NCBI RefSeq assembly: GCF_004136015.1
Contig: NZ_CP024866.1
Location: 5,491,969-5,555,968 of the forward strand
Reading direction: 5' to 3'
Length of the DNA stretch: 64,000 nt
From: Pseudomonas sp. ACM7
GTDB lineage: Bacteria; Pseudomonadota; Gammaproteobacteria; Pseudomonadales; Pseudomonadaceae
In this document: piece by piece, positions 1-9,443 of the stretch
Layout of the letters: the number at the start of each line of letters is the position of its first letter
Numbering within the stretch: the stretch's first letter is position 1
Made by a program: the position numbers and the translations under genes
The notes under the pieces: generated by a model
Told to the model about the DNA's origin: nothing
The model's database searches: none
What the model saw: the letters and a program-made list of their open reading frames with translations, nothing else

Positions 1-1
1 C

Positions 2-1582
2 GATGCGTCGGCCAAGGTCTGCGGGCGCTTCAAGTACAGCATCGACGTGGAATTGCCGGAGATGCTGGTGGCGGTGATTCAGCGCACGCCAGTGGTTGGT
101 GCGAAAGTGCTGGCGTTGGACTCCAGCGCTACCCTGCAAGTGCCGGGTGTGCGGAAAGTGATTGCGATTCCTGGCAGACCTGACGTGCTGGGCGGTAATC
201 AGGAGGGGGTTGCCGTGCTGGCCGACAACTACTGGGCCGCCCATCAGGGCCGCGAATTGCTCAAGGTGCAATGGAGCGACTCGCCCCTGGCCGGATTCGA
301 CAGCGATAAACTGGCGACGGCCCAAGCGGCGGCCATTGACGACAAGACCACACAACGGGTGTCAGCCATGGCGGCGGGAGATGTAAGCGCTCAATGGCCG
401 AAAGCCGCGAAGCTGCTCGAAGCCGACTATCGCATGCCGTACAAGGTGCAGAACCCGCTGGAGCCGATCTGCATTACAGCCGAGGTGAAGAATGACGCCA
501 TTACCTACTGGGGCGGCGTTCAGGTGCCATCCTCGGCGCTGGAAGCTGCGCAAACGGTGTGCAAGATCGCCAAGGACAAGGTCACCATCAACGAGTTGGT
601 GTCCGGTGGCAGCTTCGGGGCGCGGGAGGCCAAGTACTGGTTGTTCGAAGTGGCATACCTGGCGCAGCAGGCCAAGGTGCCAGTCAAGTTGATGAACAGC
701 CGTGAAGACGAAATGCGTGCGCTGTTCATGCACCCGGCGACTCTGCATCGAGTCAAAGGTGCGCTGGATGCTCAGGGTCGGTTGACCGCGTTGCAGCTCA
801 ATGCGGTGTCGCCCGCCTCGCCGGAGCAGTGGGAGCCGGGCTATTTCGAACGCCCCGACCACATGGACTACAGCACTACCGAGGCTATCACCGCGTGGGA
901 CTTTGCTTATCGTCCTGCGAATCTGGACCTGGTCTGGGTCAGGCACGAAAGCAACGTGCCCAGCGGCTGGTATCGCTCCGTGAGTTTCATTCCCAATGTG
1001 TTTGCCGTGGAAAGTTTCATGGACGAACTGGCCCACAGCTCGGGACAGGATTCGTTGGCCTTTCGCCTGGCCAACATGCAAGGCCGGCCCCGGCACGTCG
1101 CGGTGCTGAAGAACGCCGCCGAACGTGCCGGTTGGGGCCAGCCATTGCCGGAAGGGACAGCCTTGGGGATCGCCACCAATCAGGGTTACACCAGCTTCAT
1201 CGCGGTGGTCGCCAGACTTTCGAAAAAAGACGGTGTGATCAAGGTCGATAAGCTCACCTGCGTGGTCGATTGCGGCTTGGCGGTGTCGCCGGGCGGTGTC
1301 GAAGAGCAGATCTACGGCGGCTTGATGTGGGGCCTCGGCCACGCGCTGTTCGACCGCATGGACATTAAACAGGGCAGGGTGGTGCAGAGTAACTTCCATG
1401 ATTACCGGGTGCCCCGGATGTCGGACATGCCGGCGATAGATATTCTGGTACTGGACGGCGAGCCGAGCAAACCTGGAGGTGTCGGTGAACTGGGCAGCCC
1501 GTCGGTGGTCCCGGCCATCGCCAATGCGCTGTTCAGCTTGACTGGTGTGCGCCAGCGCTCGACGCCACTGACCCTGGGATAG
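2..1582 (+). CDS. Molybdopterin-binding large subunit of a xanthine oxidase-family dehydrogenase (IorB-like), 5' partial
   Basis: The frame is open from base 2, so the true N-terminus lies outside the window; 526 residues are visible. They match the C-terminal part of the large molybdenum-cofactor subunit of aldehyde oxidase/isoquinoline 1-oxidoreductase-type hydroxylases, which hydroxylate aldehydes or N-heterocycles with water-derived oxygen, usually in the periplasm. Visible signatures are the opening DASAKVCGRFKYSIDV, the glycine loop GGSFGAREAK (family form GGGFGRR, so two positions differ), and GGVGELGSPSV near the end, which carries the glutamate (GVGE) that acts as catalytic base in the family. 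A 2Fe-2S small subunit would be expected just upstream. The stop lies 5 bases before the ATG of the LysR gene, so the two may be co-transcribed. The substrate cannot be read from the sequence. Confidence 0.85.
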   Translation, partial: DASAKVCGRFKYSIDVELPEMLVAVIQRTPVVGAKVLALDSSATLQVPGVRKVIAIPGRPDVLGGNQEGVAVLADNYWAAHQGRELLKVQWSDSPLAGFDSDKLATAQAAAIDDKTTQRVSAMAAGDVSAQWPKAAKLLEADYRMPYKVQNPLEPICITAEVKNDAITYWGGVQVPSSALEAAQTVCKIAKDKVTINELVSGGSFGAREAKYWLFEVAYLAQQAKVPVKLMNSREDEMRALFMHPATLHRVKGALDAQGRLTALQLNAVSPASPEQWEPGYFERPDHMDYSTTEAITAWDFAYRPANLDLVWVRHESNVPSGWYRSVSFIPNVFAVESFMDELAHSSGQDSLAFRLANMQGRPRHVAVLKNAAERAGWGQPLPEGTALGIATNQGYTSFIAVVARLSKKDGVIKVDKLTCVVDCGLAVSPGGVEEQIYGGLMWGLGHALFDRMDIKQGRVVQSNFHDYRVPRMSDMPAIDILVLDGEPSKPGGVGELGSPSVVPAIANALFSLTGVRQRSTPLTLG

Positions 1583-1587
1583 CCGTC

Positions 1588-2508
1588 ATGGACTTGCGAT
1601 TGCTGCGGTATTTCATGGCCCTTGCCGAGGAGTTGCACTTTGGCCGGGCCGCCACGCGCTTGCACATCTGTCAGCCGCCGCTGAGCCAGCAGATTCGTCT
1701 GCTGGAAGAGGAACTGGGTACGCCGCTGTTCGAGCGTAGTCATCACCGGGTCGAGCTGACGGCAGCCGGACAGATGCTCAAGGAACAGGCGCCGCTGGTG
1801 TTCGAACAACTGAACCGCGCGCTGGACCTGACGCGTCAGACCGGTCGTGGTCAGTTGGGCGAGCTGGAAATCGGCATGATCAGTTCGGTGATGGTTGGCG
1901 TGCTGCCGCGGGCCTTACACCTCTTCCGCGAGCGCTATCCTCAGGTGTCCTGGCGGCTGCATGAAATGACGCCGGCGGCACAGGTCATAGCGTTGAAGGA
2001 GAAACGCATCGATGCCTGTGTGTTCCGGGTCGGCTATGACGATCCGCAGTTGCGCAATGAACTGCTGATCTACGAGCCGATTCGCGTGGTCATGCCTGTC
2101 GATCATCCTTTGGCTCGATGCGAAAGCCTGGCGCCGGCGGACTTGGCACAGGAGCCTTTTGTGGCGCTGGAACTCAAGCAGTCGCGATTTGCTGATTTTC
2201 TCTATCAGTGCTGCATCAAGGCCGGTTTTACCCCACAAATCCGCCAACAGGTGATCGAGGTTCAAACCTTGCTCAGCCTCGTGCAAGCCGGTTTCGGTGT
2301 GGCGTTATTGCCAGCGTCCATCGAGCAGCTGGCGCCAGCCGGCCTGGTGTTCCGCCGCCTGACCCCAGCGTTGCCGGAAGTGCCGTTGTACGTCACTTAC
2401 CGCGCAGACGATGACTCGCCGGTGCTCAAACTGTTTCTCGATACGTTGCGCGAACGAGTTCTCGAAGAACGCCAGCAACCCCTTCTCAATTCCATAACGC
2501 GGATTTGA
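1588..2508 (+). CDS. LysR-family transcriptional regulator
   Basis: 306 residues, full length for the family. An N-terminal winged helix-turn-helix (about residues 1-60) contains FGRAATRLHICQPPLSQQI, and a periplasmic-binding-protein-like effector domain fills residues 90-295. The effector half keeps the usual VALLPASIEQL segment near residue 240. The ATG lies 5 bases after the stop of the molybdenum hydroxylase, a same-strand arrangement that suggests it controls that gene or is co-expressed with it. No divergent target is visible. The effector is unknown. The DNA just past its stop is a rearrangement junction (see the IS1182 fragment). Confidence 0.9.
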   Translation: MDLRLLRYFMALAEELHFGRAATRLHICQPPLSQQIRLLEEELGTPLFERSHHRVELTAAGQMLKEQAPLVFEQLNRALDLTRQTGRGQLGELEIGMISSVMVGVLPRALHLFRERYPQVSWRLHEMTPAAQVIALKEKRIDACVFRVGYDDPQLRNELLIYEPIRVVMPVDHPLARCESLAPADLAQEPFVALELKQSRFADFLYQCCIKAGFTPQIRQQVIEVQTLLSLVQAGFGVALLPASIEQLAPAGLVFRRLTPALPEVPLYVTYRADDDSPVLKLFLDTLRERVLEERQQPLLNSITRI

Positions 2509-2514
2509 TTTATT

Positions 2515-2556
2515 GTGAATATCGACATTGCCGTCAAAAAGACGCTGGAGAAACGC
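2515..2556 (+). other. Possible N-terminal stub of a small gene cut by a rearrangement
   Basis: Starting at GTG 2515, seven bases after the LysR stop, the frame reads MNIDIAVKKTLEKR and then runs into IS1182 sequence. The fragment at 46524-46655 on the minus strand continues in frame (RHHENRIMQLIEKVESG and onward) if the two are joined at a shared CGCCA (2554-2558; complement at 46654-46658). The joined product would be a 57-residue protein. This is inference from one in-frame join; neither half is recognised. Confidence 0.3.
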
Positions 2557-2798
2557 CAAATCAATGCCTGGCCAGCCGGACAAATGTATTCATTTTTTTG
2601 AAGCGTCGTAGATGAAGGCATCATTGTTAAAACGCCCGTCGGCTTGGCTGCTGAGGTCATTGGCTTGGGCACATAGGCGGTGATATTAGCGTCGTGACAA
2701 GCCAGGATTTCCCCGCTTTTGAAGTAACCGCGGTCAGCCACTACCGACAGCATTTCTGACGCCATCGCCTCGCGGGCCTGCTTGGCCATTGGGTGAGC
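2555..2798 (-). pseudogene. IS1182-family transposase fragment (middle part)
   Basis: On the minus strand the frame reads HPMAKQAREAMASEML, then VADRGYFKSGEILAC, then YVPKPMTSAAK and NEYICPAGQALIWR. This is the central region of IS1182-type DDE transposases (VADRGYFKGEEIL...PKP.TS...CPAGQAL). The N-terminal third and everything after ALIWR are missing, and there is no terminal inverted repeat, so it is dead. Its cut end at about 2555 is the point where the fragment at 46655-47007 on the opposite strand picks up the family alignment again. Confidence 0.75.
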
Positions 2799-2977
2799 TG
2801 ATCGCGGTCGGAACGCGCTGAAGTCCTCAGAAATCATAGCAATGGTTCGCGAAGGTGCTTATACACACCTGACGAAGGAATTATCACGTCCAACCACCTC
2901 ACCCGGATTGAGTACTTCCGCTACCTGCAAGGCCCCAAAGAAGCAAACGTGCTGCGCGTCGTGCTGCCTGACGGGGG

Positions 2978-3070
2978 TTCCAAATTGAATACGAAAGGCC
3001 TGAAGACAAATTCACTTTCCTGTCCTTTCAAGGGAGTCAATTGATGCTGGAGCAGGATGATTTGTGTCCA
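2978..3070 (+). pseudogene. VOC-fold (bleomycin-resistance/glyoxalase-like) protein fragment
   Basis: A short frame reads FQIEYERPEDKFTFLSFQG followed by SQLMLEQDD, a signature stretch of small vicinal-oxygen-chelate proteins annotated as bleomycin resistance. The part before it is out of frame and the part after it (CPFDTAPSVGG) is unrelated. Only about 30 residues of a roughly 120-residue protein remain. The next 290 bases, to 3363, hold no gene I can recognise. Confidence 0.55.
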
Positions 3071-3363
3071 TTCGACACGGCCCCCTCAGTAGGGGGCAGA
3101 ACAATCCCTCGGGCGTTGAAATATAACCATTCGGAAAAAAATGGGTCGAGTGTCGCTCGGGCCGGTAGGCAATACCATTTGAATCCAGCATATTTTAGGG
3201 GCCGGGAGCAGGGAGCAGCAGGACGGAACCACTCGAGCAATTCCGCTATCGCAGCATTCATGAATCCCCGCCTGCCTATTTACCTGCGAGCTGTTTGCTT
3301 GCTTGTTTAGTTCGCCGGTGAGGAATAGATTCGGTTTTGAGCGTTTTCACACCCAAAATTGAA

Positions 3364-3510
3364 ATGGATATCGCCGTGACTCAATTCCGATTGCTCGTTC
3401 AGAACTGCACTCCTGACGCCAGCGACCTCTACTTCGTCGTCCAACAAGCCCGGGCCGCTAAGCCTTGCGAAATGGTGCATCAATCCAGTGCGGTGACCGA
3501 ATGCGCGTGA
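3364..3510 (+). CDS. Small ORF (48 codons) overlapping the start of the REC-HDOD regulator
   Basis: ATG at 3364 opens a 48-codon frame (begins MDIAVTQFRLLVQNC) whose TGA at 3508-3510 overlaps the ATG of the response regulator at 3501. That overlap is the arrangement of translational coupling. There is no convincing Shine-Dalgarno sequence and no family is recognised; the frame upstream is closed by a TGA at 3337. It could be a leader peptide, a remnant of another gene, or chance. Confidence 0.25.
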   Translation: MDIAVTQFRLLVQNCTPDASDLYFVVQQARAAKPCEMVHQSSAVTECA

Positions 3511-4625
3511 TGATTCTGGATGATGACCCCTGGATAGCAAACCTTCTGGAACAGCTGGTTTTGAGCATCCGTCCGCTGGCGCAAGTCGATTGCTTTGGCG
3601 ATGTTGCCAGTGCCTTGTATGCCTGGCAGCAGAGTGCCTACCAGATGGTCATGGCCGACTGGAATCTACCGGATGCCAGCGGTGTAAGCCTGTTGCAAAC
3701 GATTCGTGCACAGGATCTGAAAATACCGCTGATTATGATCACCGGACGTTCCGATCGAGAAAGTGTCTTGGCAGTCAAGTCTCTCGGGATCAGCGCGTTT
3801 TTTACCAAGCCGTTTCAAGTGTCGCGTGTCGTTGATTGCCTCAAAGCGCTCCTTCCTGCCGATACGGCTGTGCAAGTGCCCGCTGTTATTGATGAAAACC
3901 TGATCGACTATCTTAGTGGATTATCCACCCATGGGCTGGATCTGCCGTTACTCGCTCAGGTGAAGGAAAAACTCCAGCGTGGATATGGGGGAGAGCAGCT
4001 GGATATTCGCGATTTGGTCCAGGATTGGCAGCATGATCCGGCGCTGTGCGCTCATCTGATTGCGGCAGCCAACAGCGCGGCGTATCACGGGGTGGGCCAA
4101 CCCTGCACCAGTTTGATCGATGCCATTAAACGATTGGGCGGGCTTACCAGTGTGAATCTGGCGTTAAGCCAGGCCCTGCGACAGACCAATACCCAAACCA
4201 ATGGGGTGCTGATGACCTGCATGCAGTCTTATCTGGATGATGCCGAGGGTCTGGCTGAACAGGTTGTTTTCCTGGCTCGACGATGCAAGCTGGATCCGAC
4301 GCCACTACAGAGTGCTGCGTTGCTGCACCGGATGGGCGAGCTTTGTGTGCTTTACCAAATCCAGAAGTGGGAGGGCCAGGGGCATAGGGTGGATGAAGAA
4401 CTGCTCACCCATGCCCTGCGTGATTTCGCCGCCCCCTTTGCCATCAAGTTGAAAGCCGCTTGGGGACTCCCTCAAGCACTGCGTGAGTTGATAGGTGCGA
4501 TCTATGCGTTGCCTCCCATGCAGATACGCCGCGAACAAGTGGTCATGCGCCTTGGGTCTGCTATGAATAATGGAGAGCCTGAAGCGGACCTCAAAAGACT
4601 GCAACGATTGGCGGGCCTGGCCTGA
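3501..4625 (+). CDS. Response regulator with HDOD output domain
   Basis: 374 residues from ATG 3501, chosen because the receiver domain begins at once (MRVMILDDDPW); an upstream TTG at 3465 would add 12 unrelated residues. REC domain 1-115: acidic pocket D7-D9, phospho-acceptor D53 (MADWNLPD), T81 and K103 (FFTKPF). An HDOD domain, an HD-like fold lacking metal ligands that is used in signalling outputs, covers about 130-320. The following genes are a hybrid kinase and a diguanylate cyclase on the same strand, so it is probably one of the outputs of that kinase or its HPt. Both specific phosphotransfer and the HDOD target are unknown. Confidence 0.85.
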   Translation: MRVMILDDDPWIANLLEQLVLSIRPLAQVDCFGDVASALYAWQQSAYQMVMADWNLPDASGVSLLQTIRAQDLKIPLIMITGRSDRESVLAVKSLGISAFFTKPFQVSRVVDCLKALLPADTAVQVPAVIDENLIDYLSGLSTHGLDLPLLAQVKEKLQRGYGGEQLDIRDLVQDWQHDPALCAHLIAAANSAAYHGVGQPCTSLIDAIKRLGGLTSVNLALSQALRQTNTQTNGVLMTCMQSYLDDAEGLAEQVVFLARRCKLDPTPLQSAALLHRMGELCVLYQIQKWEGQGHRVDEELLTHALRDFAAPFAIKLKAAWGLPQALRELIGAIYALPPMQIRREQVVMRLGSAMNNGEPEADLKRLQRLAGLA

Positions 4626-4892
4626 GCGCATTCGGGGACACCAACAGGACATCTCACCGCCGAAAAGCCGGGCGAGGATTTTTTGTTATTAGATACAAGG
4701 GATTTGCGAGGGCCAAAGGAATGTGCGACAAGACGTTTATCTATATTTCCGTCCTATTCCCTTGGCTCAAATATGCACATTTTTATCCACGGGGTTCAGG
4801 GTTAATGTGATGCATACGAACTAAGTTGCAGACGCTCTCAACAGGGTTCTAATTTTAATATTGAAGGCTTGAAGGTCTTCTGTAATGGGACA

Positions 4893-7800
4893 ATGCGGGT
4901 GAGAAAACATAAGTTTTTTGCATTGAGCTGGGGCGTAACCATCACTCTGGTGGTGGGGTTAGGGGTAAGCATTCTGGGTGGCTGGATCCTCGAACGCATC
5001 AACGAGCAGCAGGCTCAAGAAGCGATCGCCGCCGCCACCGAGGAAGCCGCGGAGTTGGTTTTAACTCGCCTCGGTCTTTACCAATACGGATTGCGTGGCG
5101 CTCGTGGCGCGGTGCTGACAGCGGGTGAGCATGGCATCAGCCGCGAAGTTTTTGACCAATATCACCAAACGCGCGACCTCGCTGCCGAGTTCCCCGGCGC
5201 AAGTGCTTTGGGCTTTATCAGGCGAGTACCGGAGCGCGATGAACGCGAGTTTCTCAAATACGCTCGGGCCGATGGCAAAGCCGATTTCTCCATTCGTCAA
5301 CTCTCACCCCATTCAGGCGAGCGTTACGTTATCCAGTATGTCGCACCAGCTGAGGGAAACCAGGCTGCAATTGGTTTGGACATTGCGTCGGAAACCGCAC
5401 GGCGAGAGGCTGCCCAATCCTCGATACAAAGCGGTAGGGTACGGATTACCGGGCCCATCACTCTAGTGCAGGACACAGGGAAACCGCAGCAGTCTTTCCT
5501 GGTGTTGATGCCCATCTTTCGCGGCGCAGAGACACCGGCGACCGCTGTTGAGCGAGAGGCCGCAGCGTTTGGCTGGAGCTATGTCGTGTTGCGGACAGAG
5601 CAGGTACTGAGGGGCCTGCGCATAGAAAATGAGGCGGTGCATCTGCGGCTGAGGGATATCACCGTCCCAGGGCGAGAGAAGCTGTTTTATGAAAGCACGG
5701 ACGACTCGACTAGCCATGAAACGCTGATGACCCACCAGGTGGAGCGCGAGGTATACGGGAGGCAATGGCAAGTTGAACTCAGCGCGCACCCGTTGTTCAT
5801 CCAGCGCCTGCATCAGGTTTCACCAAAGGTCGTCCTGTTGATGGGTGGTTTGCTTACTCTACTTCTGGCTACGCTGGCTAGTGTCGTGAGTGTCAGCCGT
5901 CAACGCCGGCGGCAGATATTCGCCGAGCAGGCAAGACTGGCTGCCATCGTCGAAAGTTCGGCCGACGGCATTATCGGAAAAACACTCGATGGCATCGTCA
6001 CCAACTGGAACAAAGGGGCCGAGCACCTTTTTGGCTATACCGCCGAGGAGGCTGTGGGCCAGACACTGGTCAGTCTGGTTGTTCCTGAGGAGCGTGTCGC
6101 TGAGGAAGATCATATCCTTGCGCGCATAAGGGCCGGGGAGCGTATCGCCAGCTTTGATACTCAACGCCGTCGCAAAGATAGCCGGCTGATCGATGTCTCC
6201 GCCAGCATTTCACCGATTTATGGCGAGGGTGGTCGCGTCATTGGCGCCTCCAAGACGTTAAGGGATATCTCGGCAAAAAAAGCAGCAGAGGCCCGAATTC
6301 TCGAACTCAATTCCAACCTGGAGGAACAGGTTGCGCAACGAACTTCCGAGTTGCGGCATCTCAATCTGTTGTTGGGCACTGTGCTGCGCTCGGCCACCGA
6401 GGTTTCGATCATTGCGACGGATCTCGATGGCGTTATCCGTGTGTTCAACAAAGGTGCCGAGCATTTGTTGGGTTATGACGCCGATGAGTTGCTGGGTCAG
6501 CACACACCTGAATCGATCCATGTACCAGAGGAAGTCGCTGCTCGCGGCGTTGAACTGAGCGAGGAGTACGCTCAGGCCATCGACGGTTTCCGTGTGTTGA
6601 CCCATAAACCTGAGCTTGAAGGTGCAGAAACCCGGGAGTGGACTTACATACGTAAGGACGGCTCGCGGTTTCCTGTCACGCTGGTGGTCACCTCCATGCG
6701 TGATGGCGACGGGAAATTGAGCGGCTACCTGGGCATCGCGGTGGACATCACAGAACGTAAAGCGGCGGAAAGGGAGCTGGCGGCGAGCCTGGAGACGACA
6801 CAGAAACAACGTAGTGAACTGATGGCGATTCATGATCAGTTGCTGATGGCTGCTGAAGTAGCCGAACTGGGCGTCTGGTCCTGGACGTTGGCGGACAATG
6901 CCTTGCAGTGGAATGACCGCATGTTCGAGTTCTACGGTCAGCCACTGACGTTGCGCAATAATGGACTGAGTTATCAGCACTGGTATTCGCGAGTTCACCC
7001 CGACGATGCGGTGTCAGCGGCTGAAAAGCTGAGTGCCGCCGTCGAGGGGAGTGGTGTGTACGACACCATTTTCCGTGTCGTCCGCCCGGACGGCCAGATC
7101 CGCTTCATACAGGCAGGTGCGCAGGTCGAACGCAGTCCGAGCGGTGCGGCGCTGCGTGTGACGGGTATCAATCGGGACATCACCTCCCAACGCGAGCTGG
7201 AGTCACACCTGCTCTACGCCAAGGAACAGGCCGATACCGCGAGTGCGGCCAAGTCTGCCTTCTTGGCCAACATGAGCCATGAAATACGCACGCCGATGAA
7301 CGCCGTGCTGGGCATGTTGCAGTTAGTGCAGAACACTGACCTGAATGGTCGTCAACTCGACTATGTGACCAAAGCACAGTCTGCTGCGAAATCCCTGCTG
7401 GGCTTGCTCAATGACATCCTTGATTACTCCAAGATTGAGGCCGGCAAGCTGCAACTCGACGTGCACCCGTTCGAACTCGAACCGCTCATGCGTGACCTCT
7501 CCGTAGTGCTGGCCGGCAACCAAGGTGAGAAAGAAGTCGAGGTCATGTTCGACTTGGACTCCAATCTACCCAACGACCTGATCGGCGATAGCCTGCGGCT
7601 GCAACAGGTGCTGATCAACCTGGCGGGTAACGCCCTCAAGTTCACCCTGGAAGGCCAGATCGTGGTCAGCGTCGAGCAACTGATGCGCACGGAAAACTCT
7701 GTGAGCTTGCGCATCGCCGTTTCTGATACCGGTATCGGTATCAGCCCGGAGCAACTTCAGCGCATTTTTGAAGGATTCACTCAGGCCGAGGCTTCAACCA

Positions 7801-9443
7801 CCCGCCGCTTTGGCGGCACCGGTCTGGGCTTGGTAATCTGTAAGCGGTTGGTCAGCTTGATGGGCGGTGAACTTCAGGTGGAGAGCCAGCGGGGTATGGG
7901 AAGCCGCTTCTGGTTCGATATCACCCTGGATGTAGCGCCCAGTTCGCTGCTGAGATCTGACAGCCCTGGAGTCGATGTGTCCATACGGATACTGGTCGTC
8001 GACGACAACGCCATGGCGGGTGAATTGCTGTTGCGAACCGTTCATGCATTAGGGTGGCAGGCCGACCACGTGAGTGGTGGCACGCTAGCTGTGGAATGGG
8101 TGAAAAACGCCCAGGCGAGAGGCGAAGCCTACGACGTGGTACTGATGGACTGGCGGATGTCCGATATGGATGGGCTGAGCGCTGCGCAATTGATCCATCA
8201 GCAGGGCAACGGCGTACCTCCTCCAATGATCATTATGATTACCGCTTACGGCCGTGAAGTGTTGGCCGACGCAAGCGAGATGGGAGACGCTCCCTTCGTG
8301 GGGTTTCTCACCAAGCCTGTCACGCCTAAGCAGTTAGCCGACGCTGTTCAGCGAGCACTCAACGGCAAAGGCCTTGCGCAGCCCCTCCCGTCCAAGTCAA
8401 CTGTTGGCAGGCCGCAGCGTCTGGCTGGGCTGCGGCTATTGGTGGTGGAAGACAACATGCTTAATCGGCAGGTTGCCGATGAGTTACTGACAGGGGAAGG
8501 CGCTCAGGTGATGCTGGCTGAAGGTGGGCTGGAAGGTGTGAGCAGGGTGATGGCTGAGAAGGTGCCCTTCGACGCCGTGTTGATGGATATTCAGATGCCG
8601 GATATTGATGGCTTGGAGGCGACCCGTCGCATTCGATCGAATCCACGCTTTGCAGCGCTGCCGATTGTGGCGATGACCGCCAATGCCTCCAATACCGACC
8701 GTGAGGCCTGTCTTGCTGGGGGGATGAACGAGCATGTCGGCAAGCCTATAGATCTGGAACAACTTGTCGCAACGCTGCTGTTTCAGGTGGGCCGCGAGGA
8801 TAGCCAGGCATCTCTAGCCTTGAGGGAAGCCAAGATAGGAGAAGGCGTCATCGAGTCTCGTGCATCGATCATTGATCGTTTTGGCGGTGACCTCGAGTTG
8901 ATCCGCAACGTACTGCGTAACTTTGGCCCGGAGCTAGAAAAACAGCTTGTCCGGTTGCACGATCAGATCCAGCGGCAAGACGCATCGGGGGCCGCTTTCG
9001 TGCTCCATTCCATTAAAGGCAGCAGCGGGACCATGGGTGCCAAGGCGGTGTCGCTACTGGCCGGCGACCTGGAGCACACACTAAAACACGGCGATGCAGA
9101 GTCTGTAGCGAGCCTCTTTGCTGACGCAACATGGTTTGACGAATTGAGCAGATTACTGCAACAAAGCCTTGAGCAGATGAATGTCGACTTTGGTCAGAGC
9201 CCGAGCGCAAAGGTCTGTGTTGACTCCGAATTGATGTCGCTCACGCAATGGCGAGAATCCCTTGAAGAGATTTTGCTATTGCTGGACGCGGGTAACCTTC
9301 AAGCCATAGAGCTGGCAGACGCATTGGCGTCAAAAACGCCGCCATCCCTGCGCCCACAGTTCGACGAACTGGTTGTCATGGTGCAGTCACTAGACTTTTC
9401 CGCTGCGATGCCGATTGGTCGTGACCTTTTGAGATCTGCCTGA
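4893..9443 (+). CDS. CHASE/PAS hybrid sensor histidine kinase with two receivers and HPt
   Basis: 1516 residues from ATG 4893; a TTG at 4869 would add 8 residues and has an SD-like GAAGG only two bases away. Order: TM helix (about 10-32); periplasmic CHASE domain (about 70-260, with GARGAVLTAGEHGI and FIRRVPERDEREF); second TM helix (about 315-335); three PAS/PAC units (about 345-465, 495-630, 650-770), the third of PAS-fold type; HisKA with phospho-His 796 (NMSHEIRTPMN); HATPase with DTGIGI and GGTGLGL; REC1 with D1086 (MDWRMSD); REC2 with D1232 (MDIQMPD); HPt with His 1372 (LHSIKGSSGTMGA). All phosphorelay residues are present. CHASE domains sense small extracellular molecules. The stop overlaps the cyclase ATG (TGATG), which ties them into one operon. 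Confidence 0.93.
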   Translation: MRVRKHKFFALSWGVTITLVVGLGVSILGGWILERINEQQAQEAIAAATEEAAELVLTRLGLYQYGLRGARGAVLTAGEHGISREVFDQYHQTRDLAAEFPGASALGFIRRVPERDEREFLKYARADGKADFSIRQLSPHSGERYVIQYVAPAEGNQAAIGLDIASETARREAAQSSIQSGRVRITGPITLVQDTGKPQQSFLVLMPIFRGAETPATAVEREAAAFGWSYVVLRTEQVLRGLRIENEAVHLRLRDITVPGREKLFYESTDDSTSHETLMTHQVEREVYGRQWQVELSAHPLFIQRLHQVSPKVVLLMGGLLTLLLATLASVVSVSRQRRRQIFAEQARLAAIVESSADGIIGKTLDGIVTNWNKGAEHLFGYTAEEAVGQTLVSLVVPEERVAEEDHILARIRAGERIASFDTQRRRKDSRLIDVSASISPIYGEGGRVIGASKTLRDISAKKAAEARILELNSNLEEQVAQRTSELRHLNLLLGTVLRSATEVSIIATDLDGVIRVFNKGAEHLLGYDADELLGQHTPESIHVPEEVAARGVELSEEYAQAIDGFRVLTHKPELEGAETREWTYIRKDGSRFPVTLVVTSMRDGDGKLSGYLGIAVDITERKAAERELAASLETTQKQRSELMAIHDQLLMAAEVAELGVWSWTLADNALQWNDRMFEFYGQPLTLRNNGLSYQHWYSRVHPDDAVSAAEKLSAAVEGSGVYDTIFRVVRPDGQIRFIQAGAQVERSPSGAALRVTGINRDITSQRELESHLLYAKEQADTASAAKSAFLANMSHEIRTPMNAVLGMLQLVQNTDLNGRQLDYVTKAQSAAKSLLGLLNDILDYSKIEAGKLQLDVHPFELEPLMRDLSVVLAGNQGEKEVEVMFDLDSNLPNDLIGDSLRLQQVLINLAGNALKFTLEGQIVVSVEQLMRTENSVSLRIAVSDTGIGISPEQLQRIFEGFTQAEASTTRRFGGTGLGLVICKRLVSLMGGELQVESQRGMGSRFWFDITLDVAPSSLLRSDSPGVDVSIRILVVDDNAMAGELLLRTVHALGWQADHVSGGTLAVEWVKNAQARGEAYDVVLMDWRMSDMDGLSAAQLIHQQGNGVPPPMIIMITAYGREVLADASEMGDAPFVGFLTKPVTPKQLADAVQRALNGKGLAQPLPSKSTVGRPQRLAGLRLLVVEDNMLNRQVADELLTGEGAQVMLAEGGLEGVSRVMAEKVPFDAVLMDIQMPDIDGLEATRRIRSNPRFAALPIVAMTANASNTDREACLAGGMNEHVGKPIDLEQLVATLLFQVGREDSQASLALREAKIGEGVIESRASIIDRFGGDLELIRNVLRNFGPELEKQLVRLHDQIQRQDASGAAFVLHSIKGSSGTMGAKAVSLLAGDLEHTLKHGDAESVASLFADATWFDELSRLLQQSLEQMNVDFGQSPSAKVCVDSELMSLTQWRESLEEILLLLDAGNLQAIELADALASKTPPSLRPQFDELVVMVQSLDFSAAMPIGRDLLRSA

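Noticed and set aside
362..1399. Long minus-strand frame opposite the molybdenum hydroxylase gene
   Set aside because: It mirrors a GC-rich real gene, has no ribosome site and no recognisable domain.
2037..2837. Long minus-strand frame running from IS1182 into the LysR gene
   Set aside because: Only the part above 2555 matches a transposase; the rest is antisense to lysR.
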